NCBI GenBank assembly: GCA_007115705.1
Contig: QXEO01000879.1
Span: 186,001-250,000, forward strand
DNA length: 64,000 bases
Direction of reading: 5' to 3'
Source of the DNA: Dactylis glomerata
Lineage: Eukaryota; Streptophyta; Magnoliopsida; Poales; Poaceae
Notes under the pieces: generated by a model
Told to the model about the DNA's origin: nothing
Database searches by the model: none
The model's input: the letters and a program-made list of their open reading frames with translations, nothing else
In this document: positions 21,827 through 32,657 of the stretch, piece by piece
Layout: the number at the start of each line of letters is the position of its first letter
Numbering within the stretch: the first letter of the stretch is position 1
Translations under genes and position numbers: made by a program

Positions 21827-22759
21827 ATGCATACCAGCGATCCCTTGGCTGGCGGGCTTGCTTCTTCTACTGCCCACACCTTCGACTCGACGATTTTGCT
21901 GCCTCCTAGTCAGTGTAGTCAATGCGCAGAATACTCTTTGAGGATTTCTGATCTTGAAACTCGCTTGACTTCAGCCAAACGCCAAGCTCAGATGGCGTTT
22001 GATAGAGCCAGCAAAACTTCTGCCCTGTCGAAACAGGTGTCGATTCTTGACGATAAAGTTTCCGGCCTGACAGCAAAGATTTTGCATCACGAGGAATGCA
22101 ACTCTTTTCTCCTTGGCATTATTGAATCCGCCTGTGAGATGCTGCGATGTAAGCTTCCTTTCGACTTATCCTTTTCTCTTCTTATTCTACTGCTATTTTT
22201 ATGATATCCTCTTGCCCTCGTAGGTACTTGTTTAGATTTTGCTGCTGAAGATCGTCGGGTTACCGAACGAAATGCAGCCCTAGAGAAAGTGTCTGCAGGC
22301 GTTGAAAACTTATGGTCCGACCCTCGGCGCCGGAGTGCTGTTGTATTGCTTCAAGATCGTGCTCAGCACATTGGCGAAGCGGTGGATGGCTGCAGAAGAT
22401 CTCTCGTGACTATGCACTCAGTTATGCTTCCTTGCAATCCTCTACCTATGACTTTCCCACTTCTCCTTGATACTTTTAGATCCAGTCAGTGAATTCATCG
22501 GTTGATAGAGCTGAACTTAGTGGCTGGTGCCAATTTTGCTCTTGGATGGATACGCAAGTGGAAGCCAAGACTCAATTATAGCTCTATGTCATTGAGCTAT
22601 CCTCCAGGTGGAGCTAGCCTTCGAGTACACTTGGAGAGTACCTTGCAGCCTGCCCGACGGATTATAGCCAGGCTGTTGCAAGAAGATGCCGCGTTTTTCC
22701 GCGAGTTTCACTATTTGGACCCTTTGGGTGTTGATGACTCTGACAACCCGATGTTGTAA
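21827..22759 (+). pseudogene. Second antisense coding unit of the Tat element, two exons, one stop
   Basis: Exons 21824-22148 and 22224-22759 join in frame across a GT-AG intron. A CTTGCAG just before TCGATG suggests an upstream exon, perhaps making it part of the same transcript as the gene ending at 21651. The protein has a possible leucine/coiled-coil part (SLRISDLETRLTSAKRQAQM) and a C-terminal region LNLVAGANFALGWIRKW, LRVHLESTLQPARRIIARLL, FREFHYLDP. A TGA at 22490-22492 is the only interruption; the frame then continues to TAA at 22759. The product family is not one I can name; it recurs with antisense genes of grass Tat-type elements. It converges with the gag-protease transcript. Confidence 0.6.
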
Positions 22760-23037
22760 CATTTGTTTGTAACGCGAGAGTGTCTTATTTTGCGACTTGT
22801 ATGTCGAAAAAAGGTTCGTTCTCAAGGCGTTTTTTTGTGCGTTTACCGCATTTCATTTTTCGAAAGACCCGTAAACTCAAATATGAGGAACGTTTCGTCT
22901 TTATTATACTTGTAATGTAAGATACATGGGGTGACCCAAGAGATCCGGCCTATGACCTGTGTTCTGGATCTAGAGGGCATTGCCCCTGGTATAACTCGTG
23001 GCTTTTGTAGCCTTTGTGTCCTGCTCTTTTTCTATGT

Positions 23038-23700
23038 TTATGACGTCATAGTTTTCCCTTCTTCTCCTGCTCCTTTGTCTCCTCCTGGTGTTTCTACTCG
23101 TGGTTTCTTTGGCTCGGGCTCCGCGACTTGTCCTTCGAGTAGCTTGATGCCTTCTGCAGTCGTGTTCTTCATCTTTTCTGCATAGTTGGCTATCATGCCA
23201 AAATTTTGTGCCATCTTGTGGAACTCCCTGTCGCAGAGATCTGAAACTTCAAAACTTTCTTTTACTGTAATTATTCCTCTTGGTCCTGGCATCTTAAGCA
23301 CTAGATATGTATAGTGGGGTACTGCCATGAACCGTGAAAACGCGGGTCGCCCGAGGATCGCGTGATATTGAGACGGCCAGTCCATGACTTTGAAATCTAG
23401 CTTTTCTCTTCTGTAGTTTTGTCGGTTGCCGAAGCAAACGTTGAGTGCTATTCGACCCAGTGTGTAATTGGCACTTCCTGGTACGATTCCATGGAAGGAA
23501 CAGTCTGTTGGCTTCAGGAATTCTAGTGATATATGCATTGCTTGGAGTGTTTTCACGTATATCAAGTTAATTCCACTTCCTGCATCCATGAATATTCTGT
23601 CGACATCATATGCGCCGATTTGAGCTTTGAGTACCAGAGGCGCGTTTCCCGGCCGAGGTACTGTTATAGGGTGATCTTCTCTGTTGAACTCTATTGGTTG
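23038..23700 (-). CDS. Tat-element aspartic protease-like region
   Basis: The frame opens at 23700 after a TAG and overlaps the end of the gag frame by 95 bases in a different phase. It encodes the retroviral-type protease fold: AYDVDRIFMDAGSGINLIYV has the active-site turn as D-A-G-S-G, and YHAILGRPAFSRFMA is the second loop; a C-terminal KMPGPRGIITV is shared with the 16-kb element (KMSGPRGAITI). It ends at TGA/TAG after GEEGKTMTS, where pol should start, and nothing of reverse transcriptase follows. The frame change could be programmed or a mutation near 23.70 kb. Confidence 0.75.
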   Translation of the reverse strand, partial: QPIEFNREDHPITVPRPGNAPLVLKAQIGAYDVDRIFMDAGSGINLIYVKTLQAMHISLEFLKPTDCSFHGIVPGSANYTLGRIALNVCFGNRQNYRREKLDFKVMDWPSQYHAILGRPAFSRFMAVPHYTYLVLKMPGPRGIITVKESFEVSDLCDREFHKMAQNFGMIANYAEKMKNTTAEGIKLLEGQVAEPEPKKPRVETPGGDKGAGEEGKTMTS

Positions 23701-26056
23701 CTAAATTGACTTGTCGAGTTATGCTTTTTTCTTCTTTGTTCGACTTGGGTACGGGTTGTATCATTGATATGATGTGCCCTTTTGATGGTACATACCCTTC
23801 ATCGTCGTCCTGTCCTTGGTTTTGCTGGTCTTGCCCTTGAGGCGCTCCACTGTTTCCTTGCTGCTTTGCCATAGGGTTGTTACTTCCCTCAAATCCTTGT
23901 CGCCTTGCTTCTATTTGCTTATTTACTGCCGCCTCTTGAAGTTTTAAGAATGTTGTGCAATCTTTCATTGCATGCCTTGATACTCGCTTCCCATCAACGA
24001 ACGCTGAGTGTATATGACAAGGTCCATTGAGCATGTCTTCTGGCGAGGGGTTGTACTCTCTGGATTCTCTTATGGGAAATTTTTTATAGTCCTCTTTTCC
24101 GTAACTTCGATATCCTGAACTTCTTCGATCGCTTCCTTGGTAACTGTTGTCTCTGTATCCTGCGGCGACTTGGCTATGAGGGCCATAGTTGTCGAAATTT
24201 TTGGACCGTCTTCTTTGACTTCCATATCTGTTTCTTCGATCATCTTCTGGAGATCGTGTCCTTTTGTTGTTGCACGCATCTTCTCCATCTGCGAATCTAT
24301 TTGCTGTGTCCATGAGGTCTGACACTGTTTTTGGCTTGATTCTACCCATCTCCTCGACTAGGTCTCTTCGTCTTAATCCAATTATGAACGCATCTATTGC
24401 TCTTTCGTCTGAAACTTCGACTGCTGAGTTTTTGATAAGGCTCCATCTTTGGATGTATGCTCGTAGTGTTTCGTCGCGTTGTTGCACACATGCTTTGACT
24501 TCTTCTATTGATGCTGGTTGCTTGTATGTCGACCTAAAGTTGCTTGTAAACTGCCTTGTGAGGTCTTCCCAGCTTCCAATGGATTCTTTCTCGAGTTTGC
24601 TCAACCATGACCTTGCTGCGCCGGTGAGGTGTAGTTGCAAACTTTGCATTGCTGTTTCTTTGGTTCCTCCTAATATTTGAACTGCTTGTAAGTAATCTGC
24701 GAGCCATGATTGTGGTTCCTGTGATCCATCATATTTTTGCTGATCATGAGGTAGCTTGAATCCCTTGGGAACTGGAGTGGTGCGAACCCTGCGGGTAAAG
24801 CATGATGCCCCCATCTCCTTTTCGTCGTCTTCATAGTCGCGTTTTTCATTTGGGGGTCGTGACCTTCGAATTCCACTGTGCTGCTTTGGTGATGGCGATC
24901 GAGATCGGTGTTTGCTGCTTCTGTGCCGAGGACTATTGTGACGGCGAGGTGACCTTGTTTTATGCACTTCTTTGTGATGATATGCTTCTTCTTCTCCTTT
25001 CGCTGATAGCTTGTGCCCCACCATGTTGAGTCCGTTCAATGCTGCTCTATGCATATGTTCTCTAGGATCTCCTGGACTTGGTCGAGTTGTAAGTAGATAT
25101 GCTTGTGCTGCCACTAGCGCTGCTTCAGGAGTTTTTGGTAGGATGTTTCCCTGCTCGTCGACCGATAGGAAGGACGAGTCGAGGTTTTTAGAAATACTTT
25201 GCCTGTCGGAGTACTCGAGGTTATCGTACCTTGAACCGTGTCGACGATTTTTTCTTGCATTGATGTATGATGCGTCGCTTCGTGCTTTTCGAGCAGCTTC
25301 GCTAGCTGCAATGGCTGAATCTTTTCTTCTTTGTATCTCCGTTTTCTCCTTTGCTAATTGCTTGGCCTGCTGCCTTAGGGCGTAATGATACCCCAAAAGC
25401 AGGTTTTTGCTGGAACTCGATGGTATTGGCGTGCCGTGCTCTACGGCTTCTCTTATTATCCTCCATTCGTCGACTGATAGTCGAATTTTTTCCCTGGTTG
25501 TGAGGGATTCCGGTGTTCGTCCTTCTACTAGGTGATTTGCTCCTCTGTCGATATTTGCTGGGTTTAATACTGGATTGTCATTTTCGTCGAGTTCTTCTGA
25601 GTTATCTCCTATAATAGCGAACACCTGGCACTGTTTGCCGGCGTTATCCTTGAAGCTTGAGAGGATCGAGTTGCTATCCTCAGAAAGCTCTAATCCTGTC
25701 TTCCATGTATCTGTTGACTTGTCTGAAATATCGTCGAGGCAGATCGTGAGATCTTTGAGTTGGACTCCTATGTCCAAATTTTCCATTTCTTTGTTGTCCT
25801 CTATGGACTTTCCTTTTTGTACTTCCTCTGGGCTGATCGGCGAGTTTACCTCGCTGGAAGAATCTTCAGAATATTCCGTCACTGCTGCTGTTTTGGGCTC
25901 ACTTGCCGACAGATCTTGTTTCATCGGATCTGAAAGGCGAGATGAACCTGACGGTCCGATGAGGATGTTTAAGCTTCCGATTGTCAACTCCGTCTCTTGG
26001 TTTTCGTCGACTTCTGCACTGCTGTTGGCTAAAAGCCAAAAAGTCGTCAAATTCAT
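23606..26056 (-). CDS. Tat-element Gag polyprotein
   Basis: From ATG 26056 (MNLTTFWLLANSSAEVDENQ), 38 bases from the LTR, the frame runs 816 codons without a stop. The N-terminal half is acidic and repetitive in D, E and S; a basic histidine/arginine/serine stretch (RSPRRHNSPRHRSSKHRSRS) precedes the Retrotrans_gag domain (LQLHLTGAARSWLSKLEKES, DLTRQFTSNFRSTYKQPASI, AIDAFIIGLRRRDLVEEMGR). Near the end CHIHSAFVDGKRVSRHAMKDC gives a C-x-H...H-x4-C metal-binding-like motif instead of the usual CCHC knuckle. Gag would form the particle and package RNA. The long open frame agrees with the young LTRs. Confidence 0.9.
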   Translation of the reverse strand: MNLTTFWLLANSSAEVDENQETELTIGSLNILIGPSGSSRLSDPMKQDLSASEPKTAAVTEYSEDSSSEVNSPISPEEVQKGKSIEDNKEMENLDIGVQLKDLTICLDDISDKSTDTWKTGLELSEDSNSILSSFKDNAGKQCQVFAIIGDNSEELDENDNPVLNPANIDRGANHLVEGRTPESLTTREKIRLSVDEWRIIREAVEHGTPIPSSSSKNLLLGYHYALRQQAKQLAKEKTEIQRRKDSAIAASEAARKARSDASYINARKNRRHGSRYDNLEYSDRQSISKNLDSSFLSVDEQGNILPKTPEAALVAAQAYLLTTRPSPGDPREHMHRAALNGLNMVGHKLSAKGEEEAYHHKEVHKTRSPRRHNSPRHRSSKHRSRSPSPKQHSGIRRSRPPNEKRDYEDDEKEMGASCFTRRVRTTPVPKGFKLPHDQQKYDGSQEPQSWLADYLQAVQILGGTKETAMQSLQLHLTGAARSWLSKLEKESIGSWEDLTRQFTSNFRSTYKQPASIEEVKACVQQRDETLRAYIQRWSLIKNSAVEVSDERAIDAFIIGLRRRDLVEEMGRIKPKTVSDLMDTANRFADGEDACNNKRTRSPEDDRRNRYGSQRRRSKNFDNYGPHSQVAAGYRDNSYQGSDRRSSGYRSYGKEDYKKFPIRESREYNPSPEDMLNGPCHIHSAFVDGKRVSRHAMKDCTTFLKLQEAAVNKQIEARRQGFEGSNNPMAKQQGNSGAPQGQDQQNQGQDDDEGYVPSKGHIISMIQPVPKSNKEEKSITRQVNLATNRVQQRRSPYNSTSAGKRASGTQSSNRRI

Positions 26057-26073
26057 GATTCCAACGCCCAAGA

Positions 26074-26092
26074 TCCCCACGGTCGGCGCCAA
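26074..26092 (-). other. Primer-binding site of the 9-kb Tat element
   Basis: TTGGCGCCGACCGTGGGG directly follows the 5' LTR on the minus strand, one base from the LTR end. I did not assign the tRNA. Confidence 0.75.
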
Positions 26093-26093
26093 T

Positions 26094-26427
26094 TGACGAG
26101 GGTTAACTCGACAAATGTCCTAGATGAAGGACTTAGGATCGGGGAGATAGGGCGTCGGATGAACTCGAAGGTAAAGTTAGTTGAAATAGGTATGCGTCGA
26201 AAGTAAACTTGGGTGTTCAACCTGGCTTGCTTTCAATCTGGCCTACACCGTCCCCTCCTGGCCCCTATATATAGGTGGCCAGGTCTCAAGGATCGGGTAG
26301 GGTCCGATACAGATTACAATATCGATATACGGTAAAGACTCGTATTCGACTATCATTACAATTGGGCCTAGCTATATGGGCCTCAGGGATACTCAACTAA
26401 CGGGCTCTATTAGCTATACCCTTGTCA
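26094..26427 (-). repeat. 5' LTR of the 9-kb Tat-lineage element
   Basis: Spans 334 bp; five differences from 17419-17752. Confidence 0.93.
26265..26274 (-). promoter_or_regulatory. LTR TATA box
   Basis: CTATATATAG inside a short palindrome (GGCC...GGCC) in the 5' LTR. It is a plausible start region for the gag transcript. Confidence 0.55.
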
Positions 26428-26432
26428 GTCAC

Positions 26433-27317
26433 TCCCCCAGGTTAAATAGAGGCATGAACCCACTATCGAGCATAAATACCCCCTCTTGGAGTCACTAACA
26501 ACTACTCGGCCAAGATAGCTACTAACAACGAAGAGCATGCAAGATCATAAACAACATAGAGATAACAAAAGATAATATTCAGTACAGCAACTCAATCATA
26601 AACACCAATATTCATCGGATCCCAACAACCCAAACATGTAGAATTACATAACGGTGATCTCAATCATGTAGGGCAGCTCATGAGATCTAAACATGAAGCA
26701 CGTGGTGGAGAAGACAACCATCTAGCTACTGCTATGGACCCATAGTCCAAGGTAGACTACTCACTCATCGCTCTGGAGGCAAGCATGGCGATGAAGAAGA
26801 CCTCCGGTGGCGATTCCCCTCTCTGGCAGGGTGCCGGGAAGAGTTTCTGGACCCTCCCGATCTTCGGGTCGATGGCGGCGGCGGATCGCGATGTGTTCTG
26901 GAAAAGTAATCGGGTACTTAGGTTTTTTCCGTTGGGGGGTCTTTATAGGCGAAGGGGCGATGTTAGGAGTAGGGCCAGGCGCCCTCACGCGGGGCTCGCG
27001 CGGCCAGGGCCCTGGCCGCGCCACCCCTGCGTGTGGGCCCTGGTGGCCCCGCTCCTACTCTCCTTCGGATCTCTGGAAGCTTCCGGGTAAAATAAGACTT
27101 TAGGAACTTGTTTCGTCCAATTCCGAGAATATTTCCTGTGTATCACTTTTGAAACACAAAAACAGCAGAAAACAGGGAACTGGCACTATGGCAACTCGTT
27201 AGTAGGTTAGTTCCAGAAAATGCTTAAAAGTGCCACGAAGTGTAACGAAACAATAGGCAAATGGTGTAAAAACAAGCATGGAGCATCAAAAATTATAGAT
27301 ACATTGGAGACATATCA
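26433..27317 (-). repeat. Proximal part of the split Athila 3' LTR
   Basis: Begins on the minus strand with TGATATGTCTCCAATGTATC at 27317, right after the polypurine tract AAGCTTGGGGATTCT, and runs to the nested element's right target duplication (26428-26432). Confidence 0.88.
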
Positions 27318-30303
27318 AGAATCCCCAAGCTTAACTCCTACTCGTGCTCGAGTAGGTAAGTGATAACAAAGAATAATTTTTGAGGTGACATGCACCTACA
27401 CAATCTTGATCATATATGTAAGCATTTGTGAGCTGGGATCATAAGAACCTAAAACATGGGCATGAAAGATATAATCTTGACAATAAGAACTTAGCAACCA
27501 TGTTGTAAACATGCAAATGAACACAAACAAAAGATCATGAAAATGAAACAATGAAAGTCAAACGTGTGTTCAAATCATAAGGAAAAACATACGAATGGTT
27601 TTTAGCTTGTCCTTCAAAGAGAGCAAAATATAAATGCATAGGACACCTTCAAGTTTAAGAGGGCGACTAGATACAAATAATTAAAGAACAAGTGAAACCA
27701 ACAATATGAATCAATCAATGAACTTTGGGACAATGCTTATCACACTAAGAATGACAACTATGCTCTCTTATGGTGCATAAAGATAGAAGGTGGTGACTCA
27801 ACATAAAAGTAGAAGAAAGGCGCTTCGCAGAGGGAAGCAGTGATTGCAAGTTTTATAACCTTCAAAAATTATGGTACTTACCAGCTTTGAGCTCTCATTG
27901 CCCCCATCATAAGCATCTTGAATGGTTAATGTTAATGCGAGAACAATTATGATGCATATGCTTGACAAATCATAAGTTGAAAACCTCGTGCCCCGTGAAT
28001 ACGAGTACCCAAACCTCATGCTACTTTACTTAGAGTCCCAAGCAAGGCTCTTGTCATTGTAAGTATATGCATATCATTGAGAACCGCCTATGGGGTACCT
28101 CCGTGCCCGATGACATGGAACAAGCCCACACCAAAATGACAGGACAAGCAGACAATGAACACCTCGACATCTCTTTTATTTGCCTTTGTTTAGCTTTTAA
28201 TTGTGAGATGCGTCGTCGTATGTTCACCATGGGTATGCTGCAAATTTCCACCATGAATTATGCATGGCTTAGATTGGCGGCCCGGCGTTTTCCTAACACA
28301 TATACAAACTCCATGATCCCCATAAGATTCCCAATTCATTTCACACCGCGGGCATCCATAAACAAAAGATCACAATATCAACTCAATTAAGAAGTGCAAT
28401 GTTGAAAGCTTGCCCCATGACAGCATGGCTGGGCTAGAATCCAACTTACAACTTGCAAGCATAACAACTCAACATAAGAGACCACAATGTCAATTTTTTA
28501 AGAACAGGAAAAAGTAAAGTGTGCCTTCCGGTTCGTGAGAGCTTTACTCACCGAATTTCGCATAACACTGGTAAGAGTTTAATTTGAAGAGAAAATAAAA
28601 GCAAGTGAAATTTACTTGGAATAGCAAATTGCTAATAGGTATGTATGGTTGACACTTTGGAAAACTTTGGCTTTTAGGAGTTGGATGCACGAGTAGAGCT
28701 CATACTCAGTACAAGGCGAGGGCTAGCAAAAGACTGGGAGCGACCAACTAAGAGAGCAATAATGGCCATAATCATGCAAAGCGACAAAGCGACATTAAAA
28801 GAAGCATAAGATGGCATCAAAAGTCAAAAACTAAATGATCATGAAGGCTATTGGCGACTTTGTAAGAGTCTAACATGTGTGAGCATGCGCCAAGTCAACC
28901 CAAATAAAGCATCAAGGAGAAAACCAAAATAATGCTTCCATACAATAAAAACAACGCATGATTTTTTCAAAGGCTCATTAAGCAATCTCAGTTATTTGAG
29001 ACAAGTCATGCTACAGCAAAACCACTAAGCATACTATCAAAAAGATATCAAGCGTGACATGAAAAAGCCTAAGCCGCAGTCTACACAAGCTCCTTCTTGT
29101 ACCACTATTTTGCACAAAGCTTTTTCTCTTTTCCAACACCATTTGAAACTTTTAAAGACACCTCTTTTGATGAAAACCAATAAAGATCAGAGGCAAAAAT
29201 ACACCTTTATGAAAAGATATGACAAGGTCTGAACGCAAATCAAGGCGAACATGAAAACCAAAAGCAGTACCAAAAAAAGAAGAATGCTCGATTTTTAATA
29301 AGAGTGAAAACTAGAGCGTTCTTTGCAAATGAAAACGGGTACATCTCCTCCAAAGAAAATTTGTTGGGGTCCAACCATTTATTTCAGCAAACAAACAAAC
29401 TAAACCAACTAAGAAAACTAAAACAACTGACGCTCCAAGAAAAACACATAGTGCATGAAGCAATAAAAATATAGTGTCTTGAAAGGTGACCTGATTTTTG
29501 CCGATGAAGAAGGGGTGCCTCGGGGGCATCCCCAAGCTTTGATGCTTGTACTTCTTGGATATTTCTTGGGGTGATGCATGGGCATCCCCAAGCTTGAGCT
29601 TTTGTCCATTCTTCAACTCATCTCATCATTCTCCAATCCCTACACTTGAAAACTTCCTTCATACAAAACTAAACACAATTCTATTAGCAACATTAGTGTA
29701 AGCATAACATATAATCAACCTCTTTTTGCTTCAGGTTTCAACTCAAAACCACCACATATATAGCATATACTACTGTAGCAACCTCCCCAAAAGTTCCATG
29801 ATCAAAAGAACTCAAAAGAAAGCGATAAAGCGGCAAACACAAATATTGGCAGAAATCTGTCAAAACTGAACAGCTGACAAAGGTCGAATTTTTTAGGGGT
29901 TTTCTGTTGCTCAAATAAAAAAGTGTTCAACTAATAAAAGTTTGGATATAACCTGGGGCATATGCACAAGAAATCGCAGGTCCAAAATATAAACAGAGAA
30001 TTTATACGAATTTTTACGGTGCAGCACCGAAAACAGTTTCAGGACAGCAACATCCCCAAATCTTTACCTCGCTCAAATTAGAGGCTTCTCTTGGCACAAA
30101 AACAAAACAAACAGATAAGGAGAGGTCATTACAGTAGTAATGACTTCCAAGACTCAAATAAAAGAAAATGTACTAAAAGTAAAACATTGGGTTATCTCCC
30201 AAGAGTGCTTTTCTTTAACGCCTTTGAGCTAGGCGCGGAAAATTGCGAATCAAGTAACATCAAGAGAAGCATTAAGATCAACAGCAGAGGTCATGTCAAT
30301 AAG
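27318..30303 (-). other. Athila-like 3' non-coding region, minus strand
   Basis: Nearly 3 kb, similar throughout to 10037-12991 inverted, including CAAAGGCGTTAAAGAAAAGC and the repeated AAGCTTGGGGATGCCC tracts near 29.5-29.6 kb. No gene is supported. Its first bases still contain the end of the family's coding frame (CTTGATGTTACTTGA). Confidence 0.75.
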
Positions 30304-30843
30304 TCATTGTATTTCATCCACATAGGTTTTTGAAGACCCTTTGTGATCATGCTTTGGTACACTATTTTCATCAAAAAGATTTTTAGGACAGATCCAGTCA
30401 AAATTATTTTCGAAAGCTTCACACAATCCCAAGAGCTTCCAAGGTATAGGTATTTTGGCCCCTTCATCATTTATACTAATAACCTTTATAGGTGAACCAA
30501 GTTTATTAAAACGTTTAAGAACCTTCCTAGCTTCAATAACGACATCCTTAAATTCTAAGCGCAAAGTTTCCAAGATAAAAGCTTTCTTTTCGGGATCCTC
30601 AATTTCGTGAAGCTTAAGGAACATGTATTGCATAAAAGGACTAAGACTAGCAAACCTAGTTTCCAACATGTGAATCAAATAACTAGAAGCAACTTCAATA
30701 CTAGGAGCTAGCTCAACCAAAGACTTTTCCTCAACTTCCTTATGCATACTAATCTGATTAAAGAACTCCTCAATGTTACTTTTGCTAATAATCGAACCAC
30801 TACCTACTGAGAGGTCCTCCAGAACGAACTTAGGAAACATCAT
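30304..30843 (-). CDS. Athila-like Gag N-terminal remnant
   Basis: An open frame of 179 codons from ATG 30843 (MMFPKFVLEDLSVGSGSIIS) includes SYLIHMLETRFASLSPFMQY and PIPWKLLGLCEAFENNFDW. It ends in ...DEIQ TGA. In the same frame a few codons later comes LNASLDVT TGA, the ending of the protease frame of the plus-strand copy (SSLDVT). The middle of gag and the protease are therefore deleted here. I recognise it as the short leading ORF of this Athila-type family, but no named domain. The 5' leader with the primer site lies upstream. Confidence 0.65.
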   Translation of the reverse strand: MMFPKFVLEDLSVGSGSIISKSNIEEFFNQISMHKEVEEKSLVELAPSIEVASSYLIHMLETRFASLSPFMQYMFLKLHEIEDPEKKAFILETLRLEFKDVVIEARKVLKRFNKLGSPIKVISINDEGAKIPIPWKLLGLCEAFENNFDWICPKNLFDENSVPKHDHKGSSKTYVDEIQ

Positions 30844-31001
30844 GATAAACTAAAGTAAAGAAATAACAACTACCAAGGATTCTAATTTTTTTGGGTTTTT
30901 GATAAAAAAAACTATGCAGGTAAAATAAATAAAGTAAAGCAAAGCAATAACAAAGTAAAGGATGTGCGTGCGAAAACTCCCCTCGTAGAAGTCTTCTACT
31001 T

Positions 31002-31021
31002 CCTCCCCGGCAACGATGCCA
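31002..31021 (-). other. Primer-binding site of the minus-strand Athila element
   Basis: TGGCATCGTTGCCGGGGAG, close to the tRNA-Asp complement (TGGCGCCGTTGCCGGGGA) with two mismatches, 12 bases after the LTR. Confidence 0.7.
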
Positions 31022-31032
31022 GAAAAAGAGCT

Positions 31033-32657
31033 TGATGCGTGGTGAATGACCAGCCCATTGGGAACCCCAAGAGGAAGGTGTGATGAGTATAGCAGCTCGT
31101 TTTCCCTCAGTTTAGAAACCAAGGTTTATCGTTCTTGGAGAGGAGAGACAAACGACTGAAGGTGATGCAGACTGGCTTAATAACACTCCAACAAGGGCGC
31201 ACTTGTTGACTCGTCTTCGGCCAATAGCAACGCGGAACCTGCACACACACAACCAAGTACTTTGCTCCCAACTTACGATGAGGTTGTCAATCTCACCGGT
31301 TTGCTTGAAACAAAGGTTATGAGCGTATCGAGTGGAAAACAGTAAAGTATGCGAGTAAAGTAAACAGTGCGAGTAAAGTAAACAGGTGATAGAAATATGA
31401 TGGAAATAGGACCGGGGTCCACAGTTCACTAGTGGTGTCTCTCCATAGATAAATAACACATGCTGGGTAAACAAATTACAGTTGGGCAATTGATAGAATA
31501 AAGATAAATGTGATATGTCAAGAAGATCACTATGAGATTTACTCTAGGCATTACAACAAAATACATAGACCGCCATCCAACTGCATCTATGACTAATAAT
31601 CCACTCTCGGGGATATCAATCCGAACACCCCAGTAGTATTAAGTTGCGAACAACAGATAATTGCATTAAGCAAAGTGTGTAATGTAAACAAAGCATATGC
31701 CCTTGAGCATATAAATGTTGTTTTCTCCCTAGTAGCAACAACACATCTACAACCTTAGAGGTTTCTGTCACTCCCCTAGGTTAAATAGAGGCATGAACCC
31801 ACTATCGAGCATAAATACCCCCTCTTGGAGTCACTAGCAACTACTCGGCCAAGATAGCTACTAACAACGGAGAGCATGCAAGATCATAAACAACATAGAG
31901 ATAACAAAAGATAATATTCAGTACAGCAACTCAATCATAAACACCAATATTCATCGGATCCCAACAAACCAAACATGTAGAATTACATAACGGTGATCTC
32001 AATCATGTAGGGCAGCTCATGAGATCTAAACATGAAGCACATGGTGGAGAAGATAACCATCTAGCTACTGCTATGGACCCATAGTCCAAGGTAGACTACT
32101 CACTCATCGCTCCGAAGGCAAGCATGGCGATGAAGAAGACCTCCGGTGGCGATTCCCGTCTCCGGCAGGGTGCCGGGAAGAGCTTCTGGACCCTCCCGAT
32201 CTTCGGGTCGACGGCGGCGGCGGATCGCGATGTGTTCTGGAAAAGTGATCGGGTACTTATGTTTTTTCCGTCGGGGGGTCTTTATAGGCGAAGGGGTGAT
32301 GTCAGGAGTGGGGCCAGGTGCCCTCACACGGGGCTCGCATGGCCAGGGCCCTGGTCGCGCCACCCCTGCGTGTGGGGCCCTGGTGCCCCCCCTCCTACTC
32401 TCCTTCAGATCTATGGAAGCTTCCAGGTAAAATAAGACTTCAGGAACTTGTTTTGTCCAATTCTGAAAATATTTCATGTGTATCACTTCTGAAACACAAA
32501 AACAGCAGAAAATAGGGAACTTGCACTGTGGCAACTCGTTAGTAGGTTAGTTCTAGAAAATGCATAAAAGTGCCACGAAGTGTAACGAAACAATAGGCAA
32601 ATGGTGTAAAAACAAGCATGGAGCATAAAAAATTATAGATACGTTGGAGATGTATCA
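31033..32657 (-). repeat. 5' LTR of the minus-strand Athila element, 1,625 bp
   Basis: Minus strand starts TGATACATCTCCAACGTATC at 32657 and ends CACCACGCATCA at 31033. Confidence 0.9.

Larger units (their letters stand above)
17419..26427 (-). mobile_element. Tat-lineage Gypsy element, 9,009 bp, non-autonomous, target duplication GTCAC
   Basis: Two 334-bp LTRs (17419-17752, 26094-26427) begin TGACGAGG and end CTTGTCA on the plus strand, flanked by GTCAC at 17414-17418 and 26428-26432. The primer-binding site TTGGCGCCGACCGTGGGG next to the right LTR and the polypurine tract CTCAGGGGCTAC next to the left LTR set the orientation as minus. Gag (26056-23606) and a protease (23700-23038) are present; reverse transcriptase, RNase H and integrase are absent. 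Two plus-strand spliced antisense genes occupy the 3' half. I count five differences between the LTRs (1.5%), which at 1.3e-8 substitutions per site per year suggests roughly 0.6 million years. Confidence 0.93.
16999..32657 (-). mobile_element. Athila-lineage Gypsy element, minus strand, with a nested Tat element in its 3' LTR
   Basis: The 5' LTR is 31033-32657 (1,625 bp), internal region 27318-31032 (3,715 bp) and 3' LTR 26433-27317 plus 16999-17418. The 3' LTR is split by the Tat-lineage element at 17419-26427 and lacks about the last 320 bp. The internal region has only a short gag-like frame and non-coding sequence, so the copy is non-autonomous. The right flank 32658-32662 (GTAAC) would be the target duplication, but its partner is lost with the truncated end. 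Confidence 0.88.

Noticed and set aside
26761..27103. Three overlapping open frames, repeated at 32100-32534 and 13100-13550
   Set aside because: They recur at the same place in each Athila-like LTR on both strands and reflect GC-rich LTR sequence, not a gene.
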